DNA from: Nonomuraea maritima
GTDB lineage: Bacteria; Actinomycetota; Actinomycetes; Streptosporangiales; Streptosporangiaceae
DNA length: 64,000 nucleotides
Reading direction: 5' to 3'
Assembly: GCF_900100395.1 (NCBI RefSeq)
Contig: NZ_FNFB01000016.1
Coordinates: 1 to 64,000 of the forward strand
Of this stretch, positions 45,562 to 55,200 are shown piece after piece. The number at the start of each line of letters is the position of its first letter. The stretch's first letter is position 1. Below the pieces are notes generated by a model, which was not told the DNA's origin, ran no database searches, and saw only the letters and a list, made by a program, of their open reading frames with translations. The translations under genes were made by a program, and so were the position numbers.

Positions 45562-46489
45562 CGCGGCCACCTATGCGGCGGAGGCTCATGGCGTAGACGA
45601 ACGCCCTGGGTCTCCGCCGTGTACCGGTTCCCCCGCGGGAGGCCGCGTACCGGTCCCCGCGGGAGGTCGTCGCAGGGGGAGAGGCGGCCGGCGCCTTGCT
45701 GGGGCTGGGGCTGGGGCGCTCGACTGCGGCTTTCGCGGTGGCGCCATCGTGGGTGTCGGCTCGTCACTCTGCTCGTCGCACTGCTTGTCGCTTTGCTCGT
45801 CGGCCCCGCCCCACCGACCGGACGCACCAGCGTGTCGCGCGGGCCGTCCCCAGCCCTACTGGGCGCCGCCACCGCCTGGCCCACCCACACCACCCGCTGC
45901 CCGGCCTACCGCGCCGCCCGGCCCACCCACATCGCCGGCTGTCCGGCTCGCCTGTAGCCCGCTGTCCGGCCCATTCACATCACCCGCCGCCCGGCCCACT
46001 CGTAGTCCGCCGCCTGGCCTATCCACATCACCCGCCGCCCGGCTCGCCCGTAGTCCGCTGTGCGGCCCACTCGCATCCTGTCCTTCAACCCGCTCGGTGC
46101 GTGGGTGTGTCTGGGTGGGTGGGGCTCGTCGGGGTGGGGCGTGGGCTTGGGGCGGCGTGAGGGAAGGGTGATGTGTGGGGCTCATGCTGATTCGATGGTC
46201 AGGGTGTGAGGGTCTGCGGCGTGGGTGATTAGCGGTGCTGGAGAGGTCACGAGGTAATATCATCGTCAAGCACGGGCCCTGGGCGGTCGGCGGCTGGATG
46301 TTATCCAGATTGACCGCAGGGCGATCGTCTCATATGCTGATCGCTGCGCTGTGGGCTCGCGCGCGCCTCAGACGGAGCGGGCTCGCGCTCGGTCACGTCG
46401 ATGTCGTAACTCCTCGGCTTGATGCGGAAGAGGGCCTGCCGCGCATCCGCCACATCGACATCCTGTCCGCGTTCGGAGCAATTCCACAC
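45562..46489. other. polA-rpsA gap with 48-bp degenerate tandem repeat
   Basis: No credible gene in 928 nt. From about 45887 to 46072 a 48-bp unit recurs (anchor ACATC at 45929, 45977 and 46025; a shorter 42-bp step before). Units carry CACCCGCCGCCCGGC and CTCGTAGTCCGC-type words. The period is a multiple of three, and the minus strand reads as 16-aa Gly/Ala/Arg repeats, so this could be a decayed coding repeat. The last 250 nt before rpsA probably hold its promoter and leader. Confidence 0.65.
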
Positions 46490-47974
46490 ATGACGTCCAG
46501 CACTGAGGCCACCTCGAGCACCCCGCAGGTAGCGGTCAACGACATCGGGTCCGAGGAAGCCTTCCTCGCGGCGATCGACGAGACCATCAAGTACTTCAAC
46601 GACGGCGACATCGTCGAGGGCACCGTCGTCAAGGTCGATCGAGACGAGGTTCTTCTCGATATCGGCTACAAGACCGAGGGTGTCATCCCCTCGCGCGAGC
46701 TTTCCATCAAGCACGATGTCGATCCCGCTGACGTCGTGGAGGTCGGGGAGCACGTCGAAGCCCTTGTTCTCCAGAAGGAGGACAAAGAGGGCCGCCTGAT
46801 CCTGTCCAAGAAGCGTGCTCAGTACGAGCGCGCCTGGGGCACGATCGAGAAGATCAAGGACGAGGACGGCATCGTCACCGGTACCGTCATCGAGGTCGTC
46901 AAGGGTGGTCTCATCCTCGACATCGGCCTCCGCGGCTTCCTGCCGGCGTCCCTGGTGGAGATGCGCCGCGTCCGCGACCTGCAGCCGTATGTCGGCCGCG
47001 AGCTCGAGGCGAAGATCATCGAGCTCGACAAGAACCGCAACAACGTGGTTCTGTCGCGCCGCGCCTGGCTCGAGCAGACGCAGTCCGAGGTTCGCCAGAC
47101 GTTCCTCAACACCCTGCAGAAGGGTCAGGTCCGCAAGGGCGTCGTCTCCTCGATCGTCAACTTCGGCGCCTTCGTCGACCTCGGTGGGGTCGACGGCCTG
47201 GTCCACGTGTCCGAGCTTTCCTGGAAGCACATCGACCACCCGTCCGAGGTTGTCGAGGTCGGCCAGGAGGTCACGGTCGAGGTCCTCGACGTCGACATGG
47301 AGCGCGAGCGCGTCTCCCTGTCGCTCAAGGCCACGCAGGAAGACCCGTGGCAGCAGTTCGCCCGTACCCACCAGATCGGCCAGGTCGTGCCGGGCCGCGT
47401 CACCAAGCTGGTGCCGTTCGGTGCGTTCGTCCGGGTCGAGGAGGGCATCGAGGGCCTGGTCCACATCTCCGAGCTGGCCGAGCGCCACGTCGAGATCCCG
47501 GAGCAGGTCGTCCAGGTCGGCGACGAGATCTTCGTCAAGATCATCGACATCGACCTCGACCGTCGTCGCATCAGCCTCTCGCTGAAGCAGGCCAACGAGG
47601 GCGTCGGCACCGAGGTCGAGTTCGACCCGACGCTGTACGGCATGGCGGCCACGTACGACGACCAGGGCAACTACATCTACCCCGAGGGCTTCGACTCTGA
47701 GACGGGTGAGTGGCTCGAGGGCTTCGACAAGCAGCGCGAGGAGTGGGAGCGGCAGTACGCCGAGGCCCAGCAGCGCTACGAGGCGCACCGCAAGCAGATC
47801 GAGGAGGCCCGCAAGGCCGAGGCGGAGGCCGGCGAGGCCGCTCCCTCGTCCTACAGCGGCGAGACGCAGCCCCAGCAGGGCGGCTCCTCCTCGTCGGCTC
47901 CGGCCAGCGGCGCGCTCGCCTCTGACGAGGCGCTCGCGGCCCTTCGTGAGAAGCTCGCGGGCGGCCAGAGCTGA
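46490..47974 (+). CDS. rpsA: 30S ribosomal protein S1
   Basis: 494 aa, four S1 RNA-binding domains at about residues 40-110, 125-190, 210-280 and 297-365 (repeated GxVxxIxxFGAFVDLGG/GLVHISEL patterns), plus a 120-residue acidic, Gln/Ser-rich tail typical of actinobacterial S1. Binds mRNA upstream of the start codon and aids initiation on the 30S subunit. The ATG at 46490 fits the family N-terminus (a short disordered segment then NDIGSEEAFLAAID); an upstream in-frame extension to 46235 has no similarity. Closed by the terminator at 48012-48050. Confidence 0.98.
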   Translation: MTSSTEATSSTPQVAVNDIGSEEAFLAAIDETIKYFNDGDIVEGTVVKVDRDEVLLDIGYKTEGVIPSRELSIKHDVDPADVVEVGEHVEALVLQKEDKEGRLILSKKRAQYERAWGTIEKIKDEDGIVTGTVIEVVKGGLILDIGLRGFLPASLVEMRRVRDLQPYVGRELEAKIIELDKNRNNVVLSRRAWLEQTQSEVRQTFLNTLQKGQVRKGVVSSIVNFGAFVDLGGVDGLVHVSELSWKHIDHPSEVVEVGQEVTVEVLDVDMERERVSLSLKATQEDPWQQFARTHQIGQVVPGRVTKLVPFGAFVRVEEGIEGLVHISELAERHVEIPEQVVQVGDEIFVKIIDIDLDRRRISLSLKQANEGVGTEVEFDPTLYGMAATYDDQGNYIYPEGFDSETGEWLEGFDKQREEWERQYAEAQQRYEAHRKQIEEARKAEAEAGEAAPSSYSGETQPQQGGSSSSAPASGALASDEALAALREKLAGGQS

Positions 47975-48011
47975 GCTCCTAGCTCATGATCGCCTGAGGC
48001 GCAGTTCCACC

Positions 48012-48050
48012 GGAAAGGCCCCGCACGGACACCCCGTGCGGGGCCTTTCC
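48012..48050 (+). terminator. rpsA terminator
   Basis: Perfect 17-bp stem, GGAAAGGCCCCGCACGG (48012-48028) with its complement (48034-48050), five-base loop, 37 nt after the rpsA stop. The AAAGG/CCTTT ends give a partial T-run. Confidence 0.9.
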
Positions 48051-48419
48051 GCATGCTCCGGGTGCTTCGCACGCGGCGTGGACGCAAGACGCTCCGGGGC
48101 CTGGGAGTCCTCGTGATCGCTACCGGTTGTGGGGGCGACGTCTGTTGTCTCATCGGTGTGTGGATCTGTCGGCCCAGCGATGGGCTGCCGGCGCGTCGGG
48201 TGGTTGGCCGTCGGGTTCTGCGCGGGCGGTGTCGGGGAGCGGTTGATCATGGGGCGGGGGTGGGTGGTGGGTCGCATTCGTGGTTTTCCCGGGCGATTCG
48301 CCGTCGCGGACGAAAGTTTTACGTGAGGGTCTTTGCAACTCTGTGACCTGCGCAGGAAGCCCTTGGAAGACTTGCCCGCGGCGCTGCCGGTAGCGACTCC
48401 CAGGGGCGATGTAGTGACG
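48051..48419. other. rpsA to hydrolase-like gene gap
   Basis: 369 nt beyond the rpsA terminator. A 97-codon frame (48053-48346) has Cys/Arg-rich sequence without family likeness or a good SD and is not called. GT-rich stretches (GGGCGGGGGTGGGTGGTGGG near 48251) are present. The promoter of the next gene is presumably here but no clear -35/-10 pair is visible. Confidence 0.55.
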
Positions 48420-51161
48420 ATGGTTCAGCGGGTCATTCCGGCGACGGCCGCCCTCACGGCCGTGCTCGCCGCGTCCGTCCATGGTGTGCGTGCCGCGGAG
48501 GCGGCGCCGCCACCCCCGCCCCCGTCAGGGCGCGCACCGGGGTGGCACGGGCTCCGCTCCGCCGTACCTGAGCTCGGCTTCGGCGCGCCCGTCGTCGCTC
48601 CGGGCTGGACGGTCGTGGGCCGAGTGGACGAGCGGCCAGGAACGGGCGTCCACGGCGGCCGGGGCGCGAGGCCGGAAGGGAGGCGCGCCGGGGTGGACCG
48701 GGCGTCGTCCGACGAGCCGCGAGCCCGGGACGGCAGTGTCGCGGGCACGGGGAGGTCCGGTGCGGCCGCTGAGCCCCGCAGGCCCTTGAGCACGCCCACG
48801 ACGGAGGCCCCGACGGGTGCTGGTGCCAGTGGTGGGTTGCTCCTGGGATCCGGGGGTTCCGGCGACGGCGCCGGGCAGCCTCCGCGTGAGGGCGTTGATG
48901 GCGGCTCCGGATGGCTCTTCGGGCGAGGGGGCGCTGGTGGCGGTGCCGGGCTCTCCGGGCGTGAGGGTGGTGGTGGCGGGCAGTTCTTCGGGCGTGAGGG
49001 CGCTGGTGGTGGTGCCGGGCTCTCCGGGCGTGAAGGTGGTGGTGCCGGGCAGCTCTTCGGGCGTGAGGGCGCTGGTGGTGGTGCCGGGCTCCCCGGGCGT
49101 GAGGGTGGTGGTGCCGGGTGGCTCCTCGGGCGTGAGGGGGCTGAGGGTGGTACCGGGCTGCCGCTCGGGCGTGAGGGCGCCGGCGCTTTCGTCACCGGGG
49201 CCGATCCAACAGAAGCTGAGGACACCGGGCGAGGCGCTGCGGGAAGTGGCGAGGGTGGCGGCGGTGCCGGTGGCCACGGCATGAACCCTGGTGTCGCCAC
49301 TGATGTCGGCGGCGGTGCCTTGGGTGGCATTGACGCTCGTGTTCGTTTGGGTGCGGTCGGTCGCGCTGAGGTCCCTCATGATGGTGGAGCCGAGGTCGGT
49401 GTCGGACGCGATGCCGGTGGCGGCGAGTCCGGTGTCGGTGGCCGTGATGTCGATGGGGCTGTCACCGCTGTTGATGCCCGTGGTCTGGATGGGGCCGGTG
49501 CGGACGGCCGTACTGAGAGCGGCTTCGCCGGCCTGGGTGACATTCGGGGGCATGGCGGTCCTGGCGGGGAAGAGGGTCGCGCCGATTCCGACGGTACTGG
49601 GGCTGTTGTCGGGGGGCTGCTGGGGGACGGGGCGGTGTCGCGTGGGCCCAGCGCGGTGGTGCAGGGGCGAAGTGGGGTGCTGTGGCGGGACTGCGGTGAC
49701 GGGCTGCAGTGCGGGACGTTGTCCGTGCCCGTCGACTGGGGACGGCCGGGCGGGATCCGTACCGAGGTGAATCTGGCACGGATGCCCGCCCGTGACCCCT
49801 ACCGCAGCCTCGGCGCGCTCGTCGTCAACACCGGGGCGGCGTCCACCGTCCAGGACGTGCGGGCGCGGCCCGACACCGTGGAGGAGCTCACCCGGTGGTT
49901 CGACGTCGTGCTGATGGAGCCGCGCGGTGTCGGGGAGCGGGGCGGCGGTGGGGCGGTCCGGTGTTCGGTGCCGCCGCCCGACCCGCGGCTTCTCCAGCTC
50001 ACCTCTCGGCGGGCCTCATGGCGTTCCTACGCCCGTAAGAACGCCGCGTACGGCAGGAGCTGCCGGATCGCCGCCGGGCCCGCCTACGGCGGCCTGACGG
50101 TCCGGCAGGCGGCGTACGACCTCGACGCCCTGCGGGCGGCGCTGGGTGAGCAGCGGCTGCGGTACTTCGGCAGCGGCGACGGCGGGGTGTACGGGCAGGC
50201 GTACCTGGAGCGGTTCCCCCGCAGGGTGGAGCGGATGTACCTGGAGGGCGTCCCCGACGTCGGCGAGGCTTCTCCGGAACGGCGGATGGCGGACCGCGCG
50301 CACGCGGCGGAGCGGCGGCTCGCGTACTTCCGCGACTGGTGCCGTGACCGCCTCGGGTGCCCTCTCGACGACGACGCCTTCCGGGTGCTCGACGACCTCT
50401 ACGAGCGGGCGCCCCTGCCCGCCGGGCCCGGTCGAAGGCTGGACGCGCGCGGGGTGGCCGCCGCCGTGTATGCCGGGCTCGACCCGCAGCGCTGGCCCGA
50501 GCTGGCCCGGGCCCTGTCCCAGGCCGAGCAGGGCGACGCCGGCGCCCTGTCCGCCCTGACGGCCGTCCCGGTGCGGCCGGCGGCGCTGCCGACCCAGGAA
50601 GCGCCACCCCCGCTGTGGCCGGGCGCGACGGGACCGGACGAGGCGGGGTCGAGCGCGACACGGTTGGGCGCGGTGGGGCCGGAGCCGGTTCCTGGTGTGG
50701 GTGGGGTGGTGACGCGGGCGGCGAGGTGCGGGGAGTTCGCGGCCGCCGTACCCGACTATCGGGTGTTTCTCGAGATGGAGAAGCGGCTGCGGGCCGTTGC
50801 GCCACGGGTCGGGTGGCTCGCAGGTCGTGAGGAGGTCGCCCGGTGCCTCGGGCTGCCGGGGCCGGGCGCCATTCGGCCCTTCGCGGTGTCGCGCCTGCCC
50901 AAGGGCGCGTCGGTGCTGGTCGGCATCGGACGGCTCGACAGCGTCAGCCCGGCCGGCGGCTCCCAGCGCGTGGCAGCGAGCATCCCCGGCGCGACGGTGC
51001 TGCGGCACGGCGACGGCCACGACGCCTACCTGCTGCAGGGGGCCGCGAAGCTGCGGGCCGCCTGCCTGCGCACCCACGTGCACGACTTCCTGGTGAACGG
51101 CGTACGGCCCAAGCCGCGTACCTTCTGCCCGGGAGAGCTGGCCGAGGTCGCAGAGCCCTAG
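48420..51161 (+). CDS. Secreted TAP-like alpha/beta-hydrolase with missing nucleophile Ser
   Basis: About 913 aa from the ATG at 48420 (GTG 48414 is an alternative with a better-spaced GGGG). Signal peptide at residues 1-30 (ALTAVLAASVHGVRAAEA). Residues 35-420 are Gly-rich and disordered with four 23-aa repeats. The C-terminal 480 residues match the tripeptidyl-aminopeptidase-like (SlpD/TAP) hydrolase family: CGTLSVPVDW, VVLMEPRGVGERG, and a final HGDGHDAY with His. At the nucleophile elbow the sequence is YFGSGDGG where the family has GGSYG, so the catalytic Ser is Gly586. Asp (GRLDSVSP) and His are kept. Probably not a working peptidase; maybe a binding or surface protein. Confidence 0.8.
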   Translation: MVQRVIPATAALTAVLAASVHGVRAAEAAPPPPPPSGRAPGWHGLRSAVPELGFGAPVVAPGWTVVGRVDERPGTGVHGGRGARPEGRRAGVDRASSDEPRARDGSVAGTGRSGAAAEPRRPLSTPTTEAPTGAGASGGLLLGSGGSGDGAGQPPREGVDGGSGWLFGRGGAGGGAGLSGREGGGGGQFFGREGAGGGAGLSGREGGGAGQLFGREGAGGGAGLPGREGGGAGWLLGREGAEGGTGLPLGREGAGAFVTGADPTEAEDTGRGAAGSGEGGGGAGGHGMNPGVATDVGGGALGGIDARVRLGAVGRAEVPHDGGAEVGVGRDAGGGESGVGGRDVDGAVTAVDARGLDGAGADGRTESGFAGLGDIRGHGGPGGEEGRADSDGTGAVVGGLLGDGAVSRGPSAVVQGRSGVLWRDCGDGLQCGTLSVPVDWGRPGGIRTEVNLARMPARDPYRSLGALVVNTGAASTVQDVRARPDTVEELTRWFDVVLMEPRGVGERGGGGAVRCSVPPPDPRLLQLTSRRASWRSYARKNAAYGRSCRIAAGPAYGGLTVRQAAYDLDALRAALGEQRLRYFGSGDGGVYGQAYLERFPRRVERMYLEGVPDVGEASPERRMADRAHAAERRLAYFRDWCRDRLGCPLDDDAFRVLDDLYERAPLPAGPGRRLDARGVAAAVYAGLDPQRWPELARALSQAEQGDAGALSALTAVPVRPAALPTQEAPPPLWPGATGPDEAGSSATRLGAVGPEPVPGVGGVVTRAARCGEFAAAVPDYRVFLEMEKRLRAVAPRVGWLAGREEVARCLGLPGPGAIRPFAVSRLPKGASVLVGIGRLDSVSPAGGSQRVAASIPGATVLRHGDGHDAYLLQGAAKLRAACLRTHVHDFLVNGVRPKPRTFCPGELAEVAEP
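48914..49189 (+). repeat. Four 69-bp tandem repeats in the Gly-rich N-terminal region
   Basis: Units with 69-bp period (anchor at 48918, 48987, 49056, 49125) encode FGREGAGGGAGLSGREGGG-type 23-aa blocks. They are highly alike in DNA, indicating recent expansion or homogenisation. Confidence 0.9.
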
Positions 51162-51174
51162 ATAGGCTGCGGCG

Positions 51175-51645
51175 GTGGTGATCGAACGGGCCGTCGCGGC
51201 CGACGCGGGCGAGATCCTCACCCTGCAGCGGGCCGCGTACGTCAGCGAGGCCCAGCTGTACGGAGACCCGTTCGTCCCGCCCCTCGTCGAGTCGCTGGAA
51301 CAGATCCGCAAGGTCGTCGAGGACGCGGTCGTGCTGAAGGCGCTCGACGGCGCCCGCATCGTGGGCGCGGTGCGCGGCCGGGTTTCCGGAACGACGTGCC
51401 GGGTGGGCCGGCTGGTCGTGGCGCCCGACCGTCAGGGGCAGGGGGTGGGCACGGCCCTGCTCACCGCGCTGCACGAGCAGTTGCCGGAGGCGACCGCGTT
51501 CGACCTGTTCACCGGCCACCTGTCCGGCGGCAATCTGCGGCTGTACCGGCGGCTGGGCTACCGCGAGACCCGCCGAGAACGGATGGACGACCACCTGACT
51601 CTCGTACATCTGCGGATGAACCCGGCTGAATCGCCGACGGTGTGA
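51175..51645 (+). CDS. GNAT family N-acetyltransferase
   Basis: 156 aa. Acetyl-CoA-binding motif A is clear: RLVVAPDRQGQGVGTALL (Q/RxxGxG/A form) at about residues 77-95, followed by LYRRLGYRETRRE (motif B). The acceptor cannot be predicted. The GTG at 51175 lies 13 nt after the hydrolase-like gene. coaE follows after 16 nt, all on the same strand. Confidence 0.93.
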   Translation: MVIERAVAADAGEILTLQRAAYVSEAQLYGDPFVPPLVESLEQIRKVVEDAVVLKALDGARIVGAVRGRVSGTTCRVGRLVVAPDRQGQGVGTALLTALHEQLPEATAFDLFTGHLSGGNLRLYRRLGYRETRRERMDDHLTLVHLRMNPAESPTV

Positions 51646-51661
51646 CGGATAGGCTGCTCGG

Positions 51662-52264
51662 GTGCTGAAGATTGGGCTGACCGGTGGCATCGGGTCGGGC
51701 AAGAGCGAGGTGTCCGGGCGGTTGTCGGCCAAGGGCGCGGTGGTGGTCGACGCCGACGCGATCGCGCGTGAGGTGGTGGAGCCGGGCACGCCTGGGCTGG
51801 CCCGCGTGGTGGCCGTGTTCGGCGACGAGGTGCTGCGGCCTGACGGCTCGCTCGACCGGCCGAAGCTCGGCTCGATCGTCTTCGCCGACCCCGAGAAGCT
51901 GGCGGCGCTCAACTCGATCGTTCACCCGCTGGTGGGGGAGCGGGTGGCCGAGCTGCAGGCGCAGGCGCCCGACGACGCCATCCTCGTGTACGACGTGCCG
52001 CTGCTGGTGGAGAACGACCTGGCGCCGATGTACGACGTGGTCATCGTCGTGGACGCGTCCGACGACGTGCGCATCAGGCGGCTGGCCGAGCACCGCGGCA
52101 TGTCCGAGGCCGACGCCAAGGCGCGCATCGCCGCCCAGGCGAGCCGGGAGAAGCGGCTCGCCGCCGCCGACATCGTGATCGACAACGAGGGCACGCTGGA
52201 CGAGCTGGCCGCCCGCGTGGACGAGGTCTGGCAGGACCTGCGCGGACGCGCCGCCCGGGGGTGA
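51662..52264 (+). CDS. coaE: Dephospho-CoA kinase
   Basis: Last step of coenzyme A synthesis: phosphorylates the 3'-hydroxyl of dephospho-CoA. 200 aa. P-loop GLTGGIGSGKS at residues 5-15, DADAIAREVV (substrate Asp) near 30-39, LNSIVHPLV in the middle and DVPLLVEN in the CoA-binding part, then the lid with RxxAxxR-like HRGMSEADAKARI. GTG start at 51662. The C-terminal DUF of some actinobacterial CoaE (fused GrpB-like) is absent. Converges within 15 nt on the giant TIR-NACHT gene. Confidence 0.97.
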   Translation: MLKIGLTGGIGSGKSEVSGRLSAKGAVVVDADAIAREVVEPGTPGLARVVAVFGDEVLRPDGSLDRPKLGSIVFADPEKLAALNSIVHPLVGERVAELQAQAPDDAILVYDVPLLVENDLAPMYDVVIVVDASDDVRIRRLAEHRGMSEADAKARIAAQASREKRLAAADIVIDNEGTLDELAARVDEVWQDLRGRAARG

Positions 52265-52279
52265 TGCCCACGTGAGCGC

Positions 52280-55200
52280 TCAGAAGGGGGAGTCGAGGGG
52301 GACCTGGCGGACGCCGGGGAGGTAGGCGTCCAGTTCGCCGAGTTCGAAGCGGGTCATGCCGACCACGTGCCAGAACTGTCCGGCCGGGTCGCCCTGCAAC
52401 TTGTAGCGTCCGTCAGGCGCCACGGCGGCCCACCCCTCGGCCAGGCCGAGCAGGGTGGCTTGCCGTGAGCCGCCCTCCCAGAGGATCACCAGGCCGTCGT
52501 CTCCCGCGCTCGCCAGCAGGTCGGCGTTCGGGCTGAAGGCCACCGACCACACCCGACGGCTGTGCCCCGAGAGCGTGTGGCGCAGCCGTCCCGTGGCGGT
52601 GTCCCATACGCGCACCAGCAGGTCGTCACCCCCGGTCGCGAGGCGTTCGCCGGAGGCGTCGAACGCCACGCTCCACAGCCGCCCGCCGTGCCCGTCGAGC
52701 GTGTGCGCCAGCCGCGGCTCCCACGGCTGTCCGGTGCGCAGCTCCCACACGAGGGCCTTGCCGTCGTTGCCGGCGCTCGCCAGGTGACGGCCGTCAGGGG
52801 AGAAGGCCACCGAGTACACCCGGTCGGTGTGCCCCTCCAGGGTCGCCACCAGGCCGCCGGAGGCGGCGTGCCACACGCGTACCAGCTTGTCGTCGCAGCC
52901 GGTCGCCACGTACGTGCCGTCGGGGTTGAACGCGATCGAGCGCACCCGGCCGCGGTGGTCGGCCAGGTTGGCCGCGAGCCGCCCGGTCGGGCGGTACCAG
53001 ATCCGTACGCTGTCGTCGTCGTTGGCCGTGGCCAGCAGGTCGCCGTCGGGGCTGAACGCCTCCGCCCACACATGGTCGGTCTCGGCGTTCAGCTCGCGCT
53101 CGTACTCGCCGGTGGCGGCGTTCCAGAAGTGGACGCCGCCGTCGTTGCTGGCCGTGGCCAGCACCGGCCCGGCGGGGGAGAAGCACGCGGAGATCAGCCG
53201 GTCGGCGGTGCCGTGGAGGTCGCGCAGATGCCGAGCCGTACGCGGCTCCCACAGCCGGACCACACCGTCGTTGCCGCTGGTGGCCAGCATCGTGCCGTCG
53301 GCGCTGAAGCGCACGCAGGAGATGCGCCGCCCGTGGCCGCGCAGCACCCGCTGGCACTGGCCCGAGCGCGGGTCCCACAGGCGTACGGTGCCGTCGTTGC
53401 TGCTCGTCGCCAGCTGCTGCCCGTCGGGGCTGAACGCGAACGGCCACACCGAGCTGCGGTGGCCCGTCAGCTCGACCCGCTGCCCCTCGCCCAGCCGCTG
53501 CATCCGTACGACGCCGCCCGAGTCGCCGCTGGCCAGCACCTGCCCGTCGGGGCTGAACGTGACCTGGTAGACGGCCGCGGCATGCGTGGTGTGCACGCCG
53601 CGGGCCTCGCCGGACGGCTCCCACAGCCGTACGCTGCCCACGGTGTCGCCGGTCGCGAGCAGCGATCCGTCAGGCGCGAACGTCACGCAGTAGACGCTGC
53701 CGAGATGACCGGTCAGCGTGTGGCGCAGGGTCCAGGTGGCGGTGTCCCAGAGCCGTACGGTGCCCGCGGCGTCGCCGGTGGCAAGCAGCCGGCCGTCGGG
53801 GCTGTGCACGGCGCGGTAGACGCTGCCGCGGTGGTCGTCCAGCACCTCCTTGACCTGCCCGGAGCCGAGGTCCCAGACGCGGACCATCCCCGCCGCGTCG
53901 CCGGTCACCAGCGCCGAGCGGCCGAAGGAGGCCGTGTAGACGGGAGCGCGGTGCCCGGCCAGCTCGTGGACGACCCGCCCCGTGGCGGTCTCCCACACCC
54001 GGACCACGCCGTCGGCCCCGCCCGCCGCGATCAGCTCGCCGGAGCGGTCGAAGCGCACCGGCCACACCCCGTCGGGGTGGCCGTGCAGGGTGTGCAGGCG
54101 CCGGCCGGTGCGGGCGTCCCACAGCACCACGGCGCCGTCGGCGGCGCCGGAGGCCAGCAGGTCACCGGCGAACGTGACGGCGTACACGCGACCCCGGTGC
54201 CCCTGCAGGGTGCGGACGGGCGCGCCGCCGACGCACAGCAGCACGCCGCCGTCCTCGTTGCCGATCGCGATCGTGGCGCCGTCGGGGCTGTAGGCGATCG
54301 GTTCAGGCAGGCGGCTGGTCTGGAAGTGGAAGCCGTACGGGACGCTCATGCTCGACGGCGCGAACTCCACCTCGACCGGCTGACCCGGCACCACGGCCGC
54401 GCCCGGCAGGTGCGGCAGCGTGCCCGTCACGTCGATCAGCGTGGCCCGGTGCCAGCGCGCGCCCTCCAGCGCGGCGTCGCTGAGGTCGACCCGAGCGAGG
54501 CGCGCTCCGGACAGGTCGGCGCCGCGCAGGTCGGCCCCGGCGAGCTGGGCGCCGTCGAGCCGCGCGCCCACCAGCCTGGCGTCGCGCAGCGTGGCGCGCG
54601 ACAGGTTGGTGCCGGCGAGCGTGGCGTCGGTCAGGTCGGCGCCGGTCAGGTCGACCTCGCGCAGGTCGCGAGCCGACAGGTCCTCGCCCTTGAGGTTGGC
54701 ACCACGCAGGTCGGCGTGGGACGGGGTGCGCAATCTCGCCGAGACCTTGACCGCGTTCGCCCGTGACATGTCGTCGCCCGGCGGGTCGGCCGCCCACTGC
54801 CGCAGGGCGCGTACGTCGGCGAGGTCGCACAGGAACTCCACGGTCAGCGCCGACAGGGGCCCGCGCGACAGCAGGACCGGGTCGTCGAGGGTCGCGGCGA
54901 TGTGCCGGGCGACCAGCCACTCCATGACCGACGCGTGGATGAACCCGAACATCCCCTCCTCGGTGCGCACCAGCAGGCTGCCCGACCCCATACGGAAGGC
55001 GGCGTGGGCGGCCGACAGCCGGCCGTCGGCCAGTCCGGTGAGCGTCTCGCCGATCTCGGTCAGCTCCTCCACGCCGAGCAGCGACTCGCCGTTCTCCCAC
55101 AGCCGGACGGCGAGCGCGGTCACCGCCTCCCACAGCTCGTCCGTGGTCAGCGTGGGCAGCGCGCCAGGAACCCGGGCCCGGCGCTCCTCGAAGGCCAGCC

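Noticed and set aside
45619..46171. Pro/His/Arg-rich frames in the polA-rpsA gap
   Set aside because: They arise from the 48-bp repeat and are open in several phases; no evidence of expression. Kept only as a repeat.
48053..48346. 97-codon frame after rpsA
   Set aside because: Starts within the terminator area, Cys/Arg-rich, no SD and no similarity to known proteins.
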